From: Bradyrhizobium sp.
GTDB taxonomy: Bacteria; Pseudomonadota; Alphaproteobacteria; Rhizobiales; Xanthobacteraceae
Reading direction: 5' to 3'
NCBI RefSeq assembly: GCF_030697065.1
Contig: NZ_JAUYQU010000019.1
Location: 1 to 40,322, forward strand
Length of the DNA: 40,322 nucleotides
Under the pieces are notes generated by a model. The model worked only from the letters and a program-made list of their open reading frames with translations. It was not told the origin of the DNA and made no database searches. The position numbers and the translations under genes are program-made. This document shows positions 18,024-26,431 of the stretch, in pieces; the first letter of the stretch is position 1; every line of letters starts with the position of its first letter.

Positions 18024-19112
18024 CTACGCATCAAACATGATCACGCTGCGCACGGTCTTGCCGGCCTTCATCGCGGCGAAGCCGTCGTTGATCTCGCTCA
18101 GCTTCAGCTTGGCCGAGATCCAGTCCTCCAGATGCAGCTTGCCGCGCATGTAGAATTCGACCAGCCGGGGCATGTCGACGCGGAAATGGTTGGAGCCCAT
18201 CGACGAGCCCTGGATCTTGCGCTCGCGCAGGAAGTCGAAGCCGTGCAGTTCGATCTTCTGGCCGAACGGGATCATGCCGACGATGGTGGCGGTGCCGCCG
18301 GGGGCGAGCATCGCGAAGGCCTGCTCCGCGGTTTCCTTGCGGCCGAGCACCTCGAACGAGTGATGCACGCCGCCATTGGTGAGGTCGCGCACCTGCTGCA
18401 CCACGTCGCCATTGGCGGGATCGATGATGTCGGTGGCGCCGAGCTTGGTCGCCAGCTGCAATTTCGCCGGGTTGGTATCGACCGCGATGACGCGGCCGGC
18501 GCCGGCGATCTCGGCGCCGTTGATCGCAGCCATGCCGACGCCGCCGCAGCCGATCACGACAACGGTCTCGCCGGGCTGAACTTTTGCGGTGTTGACCACC
18601 GCGCCGTAGCCGGTGATGACGCCGCAGCCGATCAGCGCCGCGAGATCGAGCGGCATCTCCTTTTTGATTTTGACGATGGCGTTTTCATGCACGAGCATCT
18701 GCTCGGCGAACGACGACAGATTGAGAAATTGATTGAGCTTCTCCGAGCGCGCCCATGACAGCCGGTTCGAGGCGCCGGGCAGCATCTTCACCGTGGTGTC
18801 GGTGCACAGCACCGGCCGCCCGGTCGAGCAATTGTCGCAGGTGCCGCAGAACACCGAGAGGCACGTCACCACGTGATCGCCCGGCTTGACGTAGGTGACG
18901 TCGGAGCCGACCTGTTCGACCACGCCGGCCGACTCATGGCCGAGCACCGCGGGCAGCGGATGCGGATAGAGCCCTTCCATGAAATGCAGGTCGGAGTGAC
19001 AGAGCCCGGCGACGGAAGTGCGGATCAGCACCTCGCGCGGGCCCGGCTTCTGCAGGCTGACGTCCTCGATCACGAGCGGCTTGTTGACTTCAACCAGGAC
19101 GGCGGCCTTCAT
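18024..19112 (-). CDS. zinc-dependent alcohol dehydrogenase (MDR family)
   Basis: A 362-residue medium-chain dehydrogenase oxidising an alcohol or hydroxyl intermediate with a nicotinamide cofactor. Catalytic zinc ligands Cys38 (GLCHSD), His59 and Glu60 (LGHESAG) and structural zinc cysteines 89, 92, 95 and 103 are all present. VVVIGCGGVGMAA near residue 185 is the Rossmann motif, and the acidic residue in VDTNP after it favours NAD(H). The overall pattern resembles class III or NDMA-type alcohol dehydrogenases. It is convergent with the NTF2-like gene and may be cotranscribed with the acyl-CoA dehydrogenase upstream. Confidence 0.92.
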   Translation of the reverse strand: MKAAVLVEVNKPLVIEDVSLQKPGPREVLIRTSVAGLCHSDLHFMEGLYPHPLPAVLGHESAGVVEQVGSDVTYVKPGDHVVTCLSVFCGTCDNCSTGRPVLCTDTTVKMLPGASNRLSWARSEKLNQFLNLSSFAEQMLVHENAIVKIKKEMPLDLAALIGCGVITGYGAVVNTAKVQPGETVVVIGCGGVGMAAINGAEIAGAGRVIAVDTNPAKLQLATKLGATDIIDPANGDVVQQVRDLTNGGVHHSFEVLGRKETAEQAFAMLAPGGTATIVGMIPFGQKIELHGFDFLRERKIQGSSMGSNHFRVDMPRLVEFYMRGKLHLEDWISAKLKLSEINDGFAAMKAGKTVRSVIMFDA

Positions 19113-19138
19113 CGATGTTTCCTCTTTATTTATCTTTC

Positions 19139-19216
19139 GTCATTCCGGGGCGATGCGCAGCATCGAACCCGGAATCTCGAGATTCCGGGTTCGCGCTTCG
19201 CGCGTCCCGGAATGAC
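19139..19216. repeat. class A intergenic palindrome, copy 6
   Basis: A compact 78-bp copy: GTCATTCCGGGGCGATGCG at the left, a central CTCGAG, and GCGCGTCCCGGAATGAC at the right. It lies between the AidB-like dehydrogenase and alcohol dehydrogenase genes. Confidence 0.92.
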
Positions 19217-19225
19217 GGCCCCACT

Positions 19226-21010
19226 TTAGGCCGCCGAAAGCAATTCGCCAACCTCGGCCATGCCGACCGCGCGGTCGCAGAGCAGATGGCCGGTGATGGC
19301 ACGCTGCGCGGCATTTTCCGTCAGCCGGAATGGATCGCCCGCGGCTACCCGGTGATCGATCACCATCCGCGACAGCAACAGCCGCCTGGCATCGCCGCGC
19401 ATCTCGTGGATGCGGCCGCCCTCCCAGGCCAGCGCCACGGCGCTGGCGACATGGTAGAGCAGGCTGGTGGCGCGGCGTGCCTCGGCCTCGTTGTCGATGC
19501 GGCCGGCGACCTCGCGAGCAAAGCCGATGGCGCGGTCGGTAAGATCGCGCAGGCGATTGCGCCAGGCCTGCGGCACGCTGGCGCTGTCGTCGAGGCGGGC
19601 ATGCAGGTCGGCGGCCAGTGCCGCCTCGGCGCCATGGCGGCCGACCGCGCGCTTCAGCGCGTCGATCGCCACGATATTGCCAGTGCCTTCCCAGATCGAG
19701 CCGAGATGGGAGTCACGCAACAGCCTGCTGGTGGCGAATTCCTCGATGTAGCCGATGCCGCCGCGCATCTCGAGCGCGTCGCCGCAGACCTTGCGGGCGT
19801 CGCGGGTGGCGCGGAATTTCAGGGTCGGTGTCAGGATGCGCAGCAAGGCCGCGGCGTCCTGGCTGCCGGCCTCGGCGCGGTCGAGTGCGTCGGCGGTGAC
19901 GAAACTCATCGACAGCGCCTGTTCGGTCGCCAGCATGATCTTCATCAGCTGCCGCCGCGCCAGCGGCAGATCGATGATGCGGCTTCCGAAAACCACGCGA
20001 TTCCGCGTCACCGTCATGGCGTCGTGATGCGCGCGCCGCATGAGCGCGGTGGATTTGACGCCGTTCGACAGCCTGGACGAATTGACCATCTCGGCCATCT
20101 GCACGAAGCCGCGGTCGAGCTTGCCGACCGCATAGGCGACCGCGCCTTCCAGCTTGATCTCGCCCGAGGCCATCGAGCGGGTGCCGAGCTTGTCCTTGAG
20201 GCGAACGATCCGGTAGTGATTGGGTGTGCCGTCATCGAGCGTCCGCGGCATCAGGAACAGGCCGACGCCACGGGTGCCGGGCCCCGCGCCCTCCGGCCGC
20301 GCCAGCAGCATCACGACCTTTGCGTCGGCATTGGAGCAGAACCATTTTTCGCCCGTCAGCCGCCAGTGGTCGCCTTCCTGCACCGCAGTGGTGGTCAGCG
20401 TGCCGACGTCGGAACCGCCCTCCTTCTCGGTCATGAACTGGCCGCCCTGGGTCAGCAGTCTCATGTCGGTCTGCGTCAGTCCGTCGAGATACCGGGCCTT
20501 CAGCGCATCGCTGCCGAAATTCGACAGCAGCTTGGCGCAGCCGTCAGTAACATTGATCGGGCAGCCCAGCCCGAACTCGGCCTGGTTGAACAAAAACGTA
20601 AAGGCGTGCTTTGCCACGACGGGATATTTGTCGGGCCATCCCAAAATGCCCTTGCGGACCGACATCGCGTGAATGCCGAACTCGCCGAACGCGGCGGCTT
20701 CCAGTTCGCGATAGGCCGGGTGGTATTCGATCCATTGCGCGTCGCGGCCGAAACGGTCGCGCTGGTGCAGCACCGGAGTGTGGCGGTCGGCCAGCCGCGC
20801 GCATTCGTCGAGATGACCGCCGGCGAGCGCACCGAGCCGGTCGAGATGCGGCTCGATGTGGTTGAACAGCGGAGACGGCAGATGAATGCGCAGCAGGTCC
20901 GTCAGAGCAGGATCGGCGCGGTAGAAATTCATGCCGGAGGTATCCGGCGCAAGCAGGCCCGGCTGGTCGGCCGGCATGGTCATATCGCTGGATCTGGCTG
21001 GCTGGTGCAT
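19226..21010 (-). CDS. AidB-like acyl-CoA dehydrogenase
   Basis: A 594-residue member of the large acyl-CoA dehydrogenase branch that includes AidB and FadE-type proteins with a C-terminal extension. QGGQFMTEKEGGSDVGTLTT near residue 195 corresponds to the FAD-contact segment, LTGEKWFCSNADAK follows, and SHLGSIWEGTGNIVAIDALKR near 440 gives the WEGTGNI form of the catalytic region. The C-terminal 150 residues are helical and lack another recognised motif. The exact start is unsure: the ATG at 21010 has only AAGAG upstream, and an internal ATG at about 20983 is possible. It is divergent from the SDR at 21226. The substrate is unknown. Confidence 0.9.
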   Translation of the reverse strand: MHQPARSSDMTMPADQPGLLAPDTSGMNFYRADPALTDLLRIHLPSPLFNHIEPHLDRLGALAGGHLDECARLADRHTPVLHQRDRFGRDAQWIEYHPAYRELEAAAFGEFGIHAMSVRKGILGWPDKYPVVAKHAFTFLFNQAEFGLGCPINVTDGCAKLLSNFGSDALKARYLDGLTQTDMRLLTQGGQFMTEKEGGSDVGTLTTTAVQEGDHWRLTGEKWFCSNADAKVVMLLARPEGAGPGTRGVGLFLMPRTLDDGTPNHYRIVRLKDKLGTRSMASGEIKLEGAVAYAVGKLDRGFVQMAEMVNSSRLSNGVKSTALMRRAHHDAMTVTRNRVVFGSRIIDLPLARRQLMKIMLATEQALSMSFVTADALDRAEAGSQDAAALLRILTPTLKFRATRDARKVCGDALEMRGGIGYIEEFATSRLLRDSHLGSIWEGTGNIVAIDALKRAVGRHGAEAALAADLHARLDDSASVPQAWRNRLRDLTDRAIGFAREVAGRIDNEAEARRATSLLYHVASAVALAWEGGRIHEMRGDARRLLLSRMVIDHRVAAGDPFRLTENAAQRAITGHLLCDRAVGMAEVGELLSAA

Positions 21011-21032
21011 TTTTTACTCTTGTTCGTTCCGC

Positions 21033-21051
21033 CCGATATCGGACGATATCG
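21033..21051. promoter_or_regulatory. twin palindrome, possible operator
   Basis: CCGATATCGG (21033-21042) and CGATATCG (21044-21051) are two nearly adjacent perfect palindromes in the 215-base divergent region between the AidB-like dehydrogenase and the SDR, just upstream of the former. Placement and symmetry suggest a dimeric regulator site; no regulator is assigned. Farther on, 21142-21177 holds three near-copies of GGGTTGCTTGC of unknown meaning. Confidence 0.35.
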
Positions 21052-21225
21052 ACCCCTACCGATAATGCAGGCGGTCACGCCGTCAACAGGCATAATCAGG
21101 GGATCGCCCTGTGGCGGAGGGATACCGGATGTCGCCACAGCGGGTTGCTTGCGGGTTGCCTTCCGGGTTGCCTTGCCGGAATTGCGTCCCCAGATACGGA
21201 TTGACCGCAAAATCGAGGACCGCCC

Positions 21226-21927
21226 ATGGAATTGCCGCAGTACAAAATTGCCCTGATCGTCGGTGCCGGCGAGGGGCTCAGCGCATCGCTGGCCCGGCTG
21301 CTCGCCAAGCAAGGCATCCGCATTGCATTGGCGGCGCGCAAGATCGAGAAGCTGGGCGCGCTTTGCACCGAAACCGGGGCGCGCGCCTATGCCTGCGACG
21401 CCACCGATGCGGACGAGGTCGAGCGGCTGTTCGGGCTGGTCGAGCGCGAGATCGGAACGCCCGATCTCGTCATCTACAACGCCAGCGGCCGCGCCCGCGG
21501 CGCCTTCACCGACCTGGTGCCCGCCGAGGTCGCCCAGGCGATCGCGGTCAGCGCCTTCGGCGGCTTTCTGGTGGCGCAGCAGGCGGCGCAACGGATGCTG
21601 CCGAACCAGCATGGCGCGATCCTGTTCACCGGCGCGTCCGCCAGCGTCAAGGGCTATGCGCAATCGGCGCCGTTCGCGATGGGCAAGTTCGCGCTGCGCG
21701 GGCTGGCGCAGAGCATGGCGCGCGAATTGTCGCCGCAGGGCATTCATGTCGCGCATTTCGTCATCGACGGCGGCATCCGCAGCGCCGTGCGCAGCGAGCC
21801 CGCCGACCGGCCGGATTCGATGCTGGACCCCGACGCCATTGCGCTGAGCTACTGGAACGTGCTGCAACAGCCGCGCAGCGCGTGGACCTGGGAGATGGAA
21901 TTGCGGCCCTGGGTCGAGAAGTTCTGA
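21226..21927 (+). CDS. atypical short-chain dehydrogenase/reductase family protein
   Basis: A 233-residue Rossmann-fold SDR. The cofactor loop reads VGAGEGLSASLA instead of TGxxxGxG, the NAG motif reads YNASG, and the active site reads TGASASVKGY then PFAMGKFALRG. The lysine (Lys154) is kept, but the catalytic tyrosine is phenylalanine (Phe150). The C-terminal YWNVLQQPRSAWTWEMELRPW is conserved-looking. The missing tyrosine means ordinary SDR proton transfer is unlikely, so it may be a binding protein, or use another residue. GAGGA at about 21212 supports the ATG. It is followed by two repeats and then a crotonase on the same strand. Confidence 0.85.
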   Translation: MELPQYKIALIVGAGEGLSASLARLLAKQGIRIALAARKIEKLGALCTETGARAYACDATDADEVERLFGLVEREIGTPDLVIYNASGRARGAFTDLVPAEVAQAIAVSAFGGFLVAQQAAQRMLPNQHGAILFTGASASVKGYAQSAPFAMGKFALRGLAQSMARELSPQGIHVAHFVIDGGIRSAVRSEPADRPDSMLDPDAIALSYWNVLQQPRSAWTWEMELRPWVEKF

Positions 21928-21936
21928 GGGTGATGC

Positions 21937-22031
21937 CGTAGGGTGGGCAAAGCGAAGCGTGCCCACCATCTTCATGCATAGGCTGTGAATGGTGAGCACG
22001 GCGCGAAGAGCGCGCCTTTGCCCACCCTACG
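21937..22031. repeat. class D intergenic palindrome, copy 2
   Basis: CGTAGGGTGGGCAAAGCG at the left and CGCGCCTTTGCCCACCCTACG at the right (outer arms complementary over about 15 bases). It lies directly before a class A copy in the gap between the SDR and the crotonase. Confidence 0.92.
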
Positions 22032-22045
22032 GACTGAGGTTCATC

Positions 22046-22125
22046 GTCATTCCGGGGCATCGCGCAGCGATGAACCCGGAATCTCGAGATTCCGGGTTCG
22101 ATGCTGCGCATCGCCCCGGAATGAC
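22046..22125. repeat. class A intergenic palindrome, copy 7
   Basis: An 80-bp copy: GTCATTCCGGGGCATCGCG on the left, a central CTCGAG, and GCATCGCCCCGGAATGAC on the right. It is almost a perfect palindrome and closely matches copy 6. Confidence 0.93.
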
Positions 22126-22158
22126 GGACGAAATAACAAAAAATAAACTGGGGGAAGC

Positions 22159-22989
22159 ATGGCCACCGAGATCACCATCGACACCGGCACCGACGAGCTG
22201 CTGTGCATCATCCGCGACCGTGTCGCCGTCATCACGCTCAATCGCCCGCAATTCCGCAACGCGATGTCGGACGCGCTGACGCCGGCGCTGCGCAGCATGA
22301 TCAAGGCCTGCGGCGAGAATCCCGATGTCGGCGCGCTCCTTCTCACCGGCGCCGGCACCGCGTTCTGCGCCGGCGGCGACGTCAAGGGCATGGGCGCCCA
22401 TCGCGATCCGAAGCGGCTGGCCATGTCCTATAACGAAAAGGTCGCCGACCTGCAGGAACGCCAGCGGCTGCTGACCGGCGCGCTGGCGTCGGTGCGCAAG
22501 CCGACCATCGCCGCCCTGCCCGGCCCCGCGGTCGGCGCCGGCCTCGCGCTGGCGATGGCCTGCGACATCCGGATCGCGGCGGAATCGGCGTTCGTCTCCA
22601 CCGGCTATCTGCGGGTGGCGCTGTCAGGCGATTACGGCATCGCCTGGCTGCTGACCCGGCTGGTCGGCACCTCCAGGGCGCGTGAATTGATGTTCACCGC
22701 CGACAAGGTCGAGGCGCGGCGCGCCGAGGCGATCGGCCTCGTCAACCGCGTGGTGCCCGACGCCGAACTGCAGCAGGCGGCATTTGAGCTGGCCCGGACG
22801 ATGGCCGAAGGCCCGACGCTGGCGCTGCGCTACATGAAGGACAATCTCGACGAGGCCCTGCTGTTCGATTTCGCCACCGCGCGCGACCACGAGGCGGAGC
22901 GGCTGGTTCGATTGACCACGACCGCCGATCACCGCGAAGCCGTGCAGGCCTTCATCGACAAGCGCAAGCCGGTGTTCACGGGAGGTTAG
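22159..22989 (+). CDS. enoyl-CoA hydratase/isomerase family protein
   Basis: A 276-residue crotonase. TAFCAGGDVKGMG near residue 75 and GPAVGAGLALAMACDIRIA near 120 form the oxyanion hole. In the active site the segment TGYLRVALSGDYGIAWLLTRLVG has no glutamate at the first hydratase position but has an aspartate in SGDYG as in PaaG-type isomerases; the second glutamate (RARELMFTA) is kept. An isomerase role is therefore as likely as hydration. GGGGGAAG upstream gives a strong ribosome site. The gene ends 3 bases from the convergent GNAT gene. Confidence 0.9.
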   Translation: MATEITIDTGTDELLCIIRDRVAVITLNRPQFRNAMSDALTPALRSMIKACGENPDVGALLLTGAGTAFCAGGDVKGMGAHRDPKRLAMSYNEKVADLQERQRLLTGALASVRKPTIAALPGPAVGAGLALAMACDIRIAAESAFVSTGYLRVALSGDYGIAWLLTRLVGTSRARELMFTADKVEARRAEAIGLVNRVVPDAELQQAAFELARTMAEGPTLALRYMKDNLDEALLFDFATARDHEAERLVRLTTTADHREAVQAFIDKRKPVFTGG

Positions 22990-22992
22990 GTC

Positions 22993-23604
22993 CTAGACCG
23001 ACGCCTGCAGTGCGATTTTCTCCGCCAGCCGCCAGCTGGCGCAGGGAATTTCCTGCGGCGCGACCGCGATGTGCTTTTCGAAGCGCACCAGCTTCCAGTC
23101 GCCGGGCGAACGCGTGAAAGCGAAGCCGGAGTTGCGGGCGAGGCCGAGCATGGCGTCGTTAGAGCGCAGCGTATCGCCGAACAGCCTGTTTGCGCCGAAC
23201 GCCGCGGCCCGGCATTCCAGGTTGCGCAGCAAGCCCGCGCCGACACCATGGCCTTGCCAGCGGTCCTCGACCGAAAGGCCAAATTCAAAACTGTCGGTAG
23301 CGGCGTCGAAGGCATAGCGGGCCTCGCCGATGATGGTCTCGGCGCCGTCGATGCGCATGACCGCGACCACGCTGAAGCGGTCGGCCTCGCCGACATGGAT
23401 GAAGCGATCGAGCTCGGCGGCCGGTAGTTCGCTGATGGCGCCGAGGAAGCGGTTGTAGCGGGAGCCGGTCGAAAGCGACCTGAAATAGGTCTGCAACGCC
23501 TCCGCGTCGCGCGGCTCGACGAAGCGAACCGTTACCGGCCTGCCGCTGCGCAGCCGCAGCACATCGGAATGCTGACGGAGGTCCTTGAGACGATACGCGG
23601 TCAT
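22993..23604 (-). CDS. GNAT-family N-acetyltransferase
   Basis: A 203-residue GCN5-related acetyltransferase. The acetyl-CoA-binding motif A is EDRWQGHGVGAGLLRNLECRA near residues 115-135, with the preceding strand FEFGLSVE and following DTLRSNDAMLGLARNSGF typical of the fold. The acceptor is unknown. GGGAG upstream supports the ATG at 23604; a longer in-frame start would read into the gap. It shares a convergent end with the crotonase. Confidence 0.88.
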   Translation of the reverse strand: MTAYRLKDLRQHSDVLRLRSGRPVTVRFVEPRDAEALQTYFRSLSTGSRYNRFLGAISELPAAELDRFIHVGEADRFSVVAVMRIDGAETIIGEARYAFDAATDSFEFGLSVEDRWQGHGVGAGLLRNLECRAAAFGANRLFGDTLRSNDAMLGLARNSGFAFTRSPGDWKLVRFEKHIAVAPQEIPCASWRLAEKIALQASV

Positions 23605-23675
23605 GGCTGGCTCCCGGTGGTTACGGAAAAGTCGTGGCCGGCGTCCCCCGGAGGGCAACGCCGGCCGGGCGGCAT

Positions 23676-23879
23676 TCAAGCCCGCCAGAACGGCTTTTCG
23701 GCCTCGTAGACGATGTCGCTCCAGGACAGCCCGACATCGTGCAGGTCACGGGCGGACAGTTGGGCCAGCACACGCCGGTCGCGCTGGCGCTTGTGCCAGA
23801 TGCGAAGGGTTTCGAGGGTCCGGGCGAAAATGCCGGACTGATGATGATTTATCATCGATTCATGGGTCAAAGTGGACAT
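23676..23879 (-). CDS. DUF1127 small protein
   Basis: A 67-residue basic protein with the C-terminal DUF1127 signature: LAQLSARDLHDVGLSWSDI then an EAEKPFWRA ending. Members of this alphaproteobacterial family are small RNA-binding or phosphate/carbon-stress-linked proteins; the exact role here is unknown. AGGAG lies just before the ATG. It is divergent from the LysR gene. Confidence 0.92.
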   Translation of the reverse strand: MSTLTHESMINHHQSGIFARTLETLRIWHKRQRDRRVLAQLSARDLHDVGLSWSDIVYEAEKPFWRA

Positions 23880-23959
23880 GTTAATCTCCTGAAGCTAAGC
23901 TATTGAGCAGAATATCTGCGTGAACGACGATTTCGACAAACGACATTGTGTACCGCGTC

Positions 23960-23978
23960 GCATGAGATAAATTCATGC
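23960..23978. promoter_or_regulatory. possible LysR-type binding site (T-N11-A dyad)
   Basis: GCATGA-GATAAAT-TCATGC is a perfect 6-bp inverted repeat with a 7-base spacer containing the T-N11-A form favoured by LysR regulators. It ends 15 bases before the LysR ATG and lies in the 114-base gap divergent to the DUF1127 gene. Binding at this place would suit autoregulation. This is inference from symmetry and position. Confidence 0.45.
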
Positions 23979-23993
23979 ATTCGGATCAGCCCG

Positions 23994-24992
23994 ATGACCG
24001 CGAGACTGCCGTCGCTCAATGGATTGCGCGCCTTCGAAGCGGCGGCGCGACACCTCAGCTTCACGCTCGCGGCGGCCGAGCTGAACGTCACGCAGACCGC
24101 GATCAGCCATCAGATCCGGCGGCTCGAACTGGAACTCGGGGTCAAGCTGTTCGTCCGGCAGAACCGGGCGCTGGCCTTGACGGCAGAGGCGCAGGAATAT
24201 CTCCCCGGCGTGCGCGCCGCGTTCAACGATCTCAAGCTCGCCACCGACCGGCTGCTGCGCCGGGACAGCGACCATGTGCTGACGGTCTCGACGCTGGCGT
24301 CGCTGGCGGCGAAATGGCTGCTGCCGAAACTCTCCGCGTTCCAGGAAGCCCATCCCGGCATCGACGTCCACATCACCACCTCGACCAATCTGGTCGATTT
24401 CAGGTCCGGCGATGTCGACGCCGCGATCCGCTATGGCCGCGGCCAATGGCCGGGCCTGCGCGCCGACTGGCTGATGGCCGACGAATTGTTTCCGGTCTGC
24501 AGCCCGGCCTTGCTGCAGGGCCGGAAGCCGCTGCAGCGGCCGGAGGATCTCGCCGACCATGTGCTGCTGCACACCAGCGCGGCCAATAACGACGACTGGC
24601 GACTCTGGCTCACGGCCGCGGGCCTGCCGACCAACCTCTCGAAACAGCCCGGCGTCACCTTCGACCTCGTGTTCATGACCGTGCAGGCCGCGATCGACGG
24701 GATGGGCGTGGCGATGGGCCGGACCTCCTATGTCGAGGCCGATATCGCCAAGGGACGGCTGGTGGTGCCGTTCAATATCGCGCTGCCGGCCGACGCCGGC
24801 TTCTATCTGGTCTCGCCGGAGGCGAGAGCCGATACGCCGAAACTGTCGGCGTTTCGGCATTGGCTTGGGGCTTCGATTCATGGCAAAGGGGAAGGACTTG
24901 GCAGAGGGGGAGGACCTGGCAGAGGAGATGACCTCCGCAAGCCCGAGCCGCTTCCCGAAACAAGACAGCCTGCCCGGCGCCGCCGGGTTTGA
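23994..24992 (+). CDS. LysR-family regulator, TcuR-like by context
   Basis: A 332-residue regulator. The winged HTH (LPSLNGLRAFEAAARHLSFT then AAELNVTQTAISHQIRRLE) and the GcvA-like effector domain through residue 295 are standard. The last 35 residues (after GASIHGKGEG) are rich in Gly, Arg and Pro and are encoded by an 18-bp imperfect tandem repeat at 24891-24926, so the tail is probably a late addition. It precedes tcuA by 29 bases on the same strand and likely controls it in response to tricarballylate or a related acid. In Salmonella the equivalent tcuR regulates the tcu genes; here the role is inferred from location. Confidence 0.88.
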   Translation: MTARLPSLNGLRAFEAAARHLSFTLAAAELNVTQTAISHQIRRLELELGVKLFVRQNRALALTAEAQEYLPGVRAAFNDLKLATDRLLRRDSDHVLTVSTLASLAAKWLLPKLSAFQEAHPGIDVHITTSTNLVDFRSGDVDAAIRYGRGQWPGLRADWLMADELFPVCSPALLQGRKPLQRPEDLADHVLLHTSAANNDDWRLWLTAAGLPTNLSKQPGVTFDLVFMTVQAAIDGMGVAMGRTSYVEADIAKGRLVVPFNIALPADAGFYLVSPEARADTPKLSAFRHWLGASIHGKGEGLGRGGGPGRGDDLRKPEPLPETRQPARRRRV

Positions 24993-25021
24993 TTTCCGTG
25001 CCAACAATAACAACAAGACGC

Positions 25022-26431
25022 ATGGCCGACCTCTCCGTAGACCTCTCCCGGAAATTCGATGTGCTGGTGATCGGCGGCGGCAACGCCGCGCTTTGCGCCG
25101 CGATCAGCGCGCGGCGCGCGGGCGCGTCGGTACTGGTGCTGGAAGGCGCCCCGAAATTCTACCGCGGCGGCAACACCCGCCACACCCGCAACATGCGCTG
25201 CGCCCACGACGCCGCCACCGACATCCTCACCGGGCCCTATACCGAGCAGGAATTCTGGGAAGACCTGCAGCGCGTCACCGACGGCGAGACCGACGAGGAA
25301 CTGGCGCGGCACATGATCGCGGAGTCCAAGGATATTCTGGGCTGGATCGTCGAACAGGGCGTGCGCTGGCAGCCCTCGCTGGGCGGCACGCTCAGCCTCG
25401 GCCGCACCAATTCGTTCTTCCTCGGTGGCGGCAGGGCGATGCTGAACGCGCTGTATCTGACCGCCGAAAAGCTCGGCGTCGACATCCTCTACGACGCTGA
25501 GGTGCTCGGCCTCGATATCGACAACGGCATGTTCCTGTCGGCCACGCTGAAGCAGAACGGTGCCGACGTCACCGTCCGCGCCGCGACCCTGGTCGCCGCG
25601 GCCGGCGGTTTCGAGGCCAACATCGAATGGCTGAAGCAGTACTGGGGCGACGCCGCCGACAATTTCCTGATCCGCGGCACGCCCTATAACCGCGGCTCGA
25701 TCCTGAAGATGCTGCTCGACAGGGGCGTGCAGGACGTCGGCGATCCCACCCAGTGCCATGCGGTGGCGATCGACGCCCGCGCGCCGAAATTCGACGGCGG
25801 CATCATCACGCGCCACGATTCGGTGGTGTTCGGCATCGTCGTCAACAAGCACGCCGCGCGTTTTTACGACGAGGGCGAGGACATCTGGCCGAAGCGCTAT
25901 GCGATCTGGGGCCGGCTGGTCGCGGCGCAGCCGGATCAGATCGCCTACATCATGTTCGACGCCAGCGTGCGCAACAGCTTCATGCCGACGCTTTTCCCGC
26001 CGATCGAGGCGCCGACGATCGCCGAACTGGCCGGCAAGTTCGAACTGGATCCGGCCGCGCTGGAAAAGACCGTCGCCGAGTTCAACGCCGCGGTGCGGCC
26101 CGGCACCTTCGACCACACCATTCTCGACGATTGCCGCACCGAGGGGCTGACGCCGCCGAAGACGCACTGGGCGCGGAAAATCGAGACGCCTCCCTACTAC
26201 GCCTATCCGGTGCGGCCCGGCATCACCTTCACCTATCTCGGCACCCGGGTGAATCGGCAGGCCCGCATGCTGATGAAGGACGGCAGGCCCGCCGCCAACA
26301 TGTTCGCCGCCGGCGAGATCATGGCGGGCAACGTGCTCGGCAAGGGCTACGCCGCCGGCATCGGCATGACCATCGGCAGCGTGTTCGGACGGATCGCAGG
26401 ACGGGAAGCGGCGCAAAATGCACGGAACTAG
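25022..26431 (+). CDS. tcuA: FAD-dependent tricarballylate dehydrogenase TcuA
   Basis: A 469-residue FAD-binding-2 flavoprotein related to fumarate reductase subunits. The FAD loop DVLVIGGGNAALCAAI is at residues 13-28 and GAPKFYRGGNTRHTRNMRCA near 45-60. The late substrate/FAD region has AGEIMAGNVLGKGYAAGIGM near 430. TcuA oxidises tricarballylate to cis-aconitate, feeding the TCA cycle, with TcuB reoxidising the flavin. The ATG at 25022 is preferred over a TTG 33 bases upstream; the ribosome site is weak, fitting coupling to the LysR gene. It overlaps tcuB by 14 bases. The closest alternative is another flavin-dependent dicarboxylate or ketosteroid-type dehydrogenase. Confidence 0.88.
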   Translation: MADLSVDLSRKFDVLVIGGGNAALCAAISARRAGASVLVLEGAPKFYRGGNTRHTRNMRCAHDAATDILTGPYTEQEFWEDLQRVTDGETDEELARHMIAESKDILGWIVEQGVRWQPSLGGTLSLGRTNSFFLGGGRAMLNALYLTAEKLGVDILYDAEVLGLDIDNGMFLSATLKQNGADVTVRAATLVAAAGGFEANIEWLKQYWGDAADNFLIRGTPYNRGSILKMLLDRGVQDVGDPTQCHAVAIDARAPKFDGGIITRHDSVVFGIVVNKHAARFYDEGEDIWPKRYAIWGRLVAAQPDQIAYIMFDASVRNSFMPTLFPPIEAPTIAELAGKFELDPAALEKTVAEFNAAVRPGTFDHTILDDCRTEGLTPPKTHWARKIETPPYYAYPVRPGITFTYLGTRVNRQARMLMKDGRPAANMFAAGEIMAGNVLGKGYAAGIGMTIGSVFGRIAGREAAQNARN

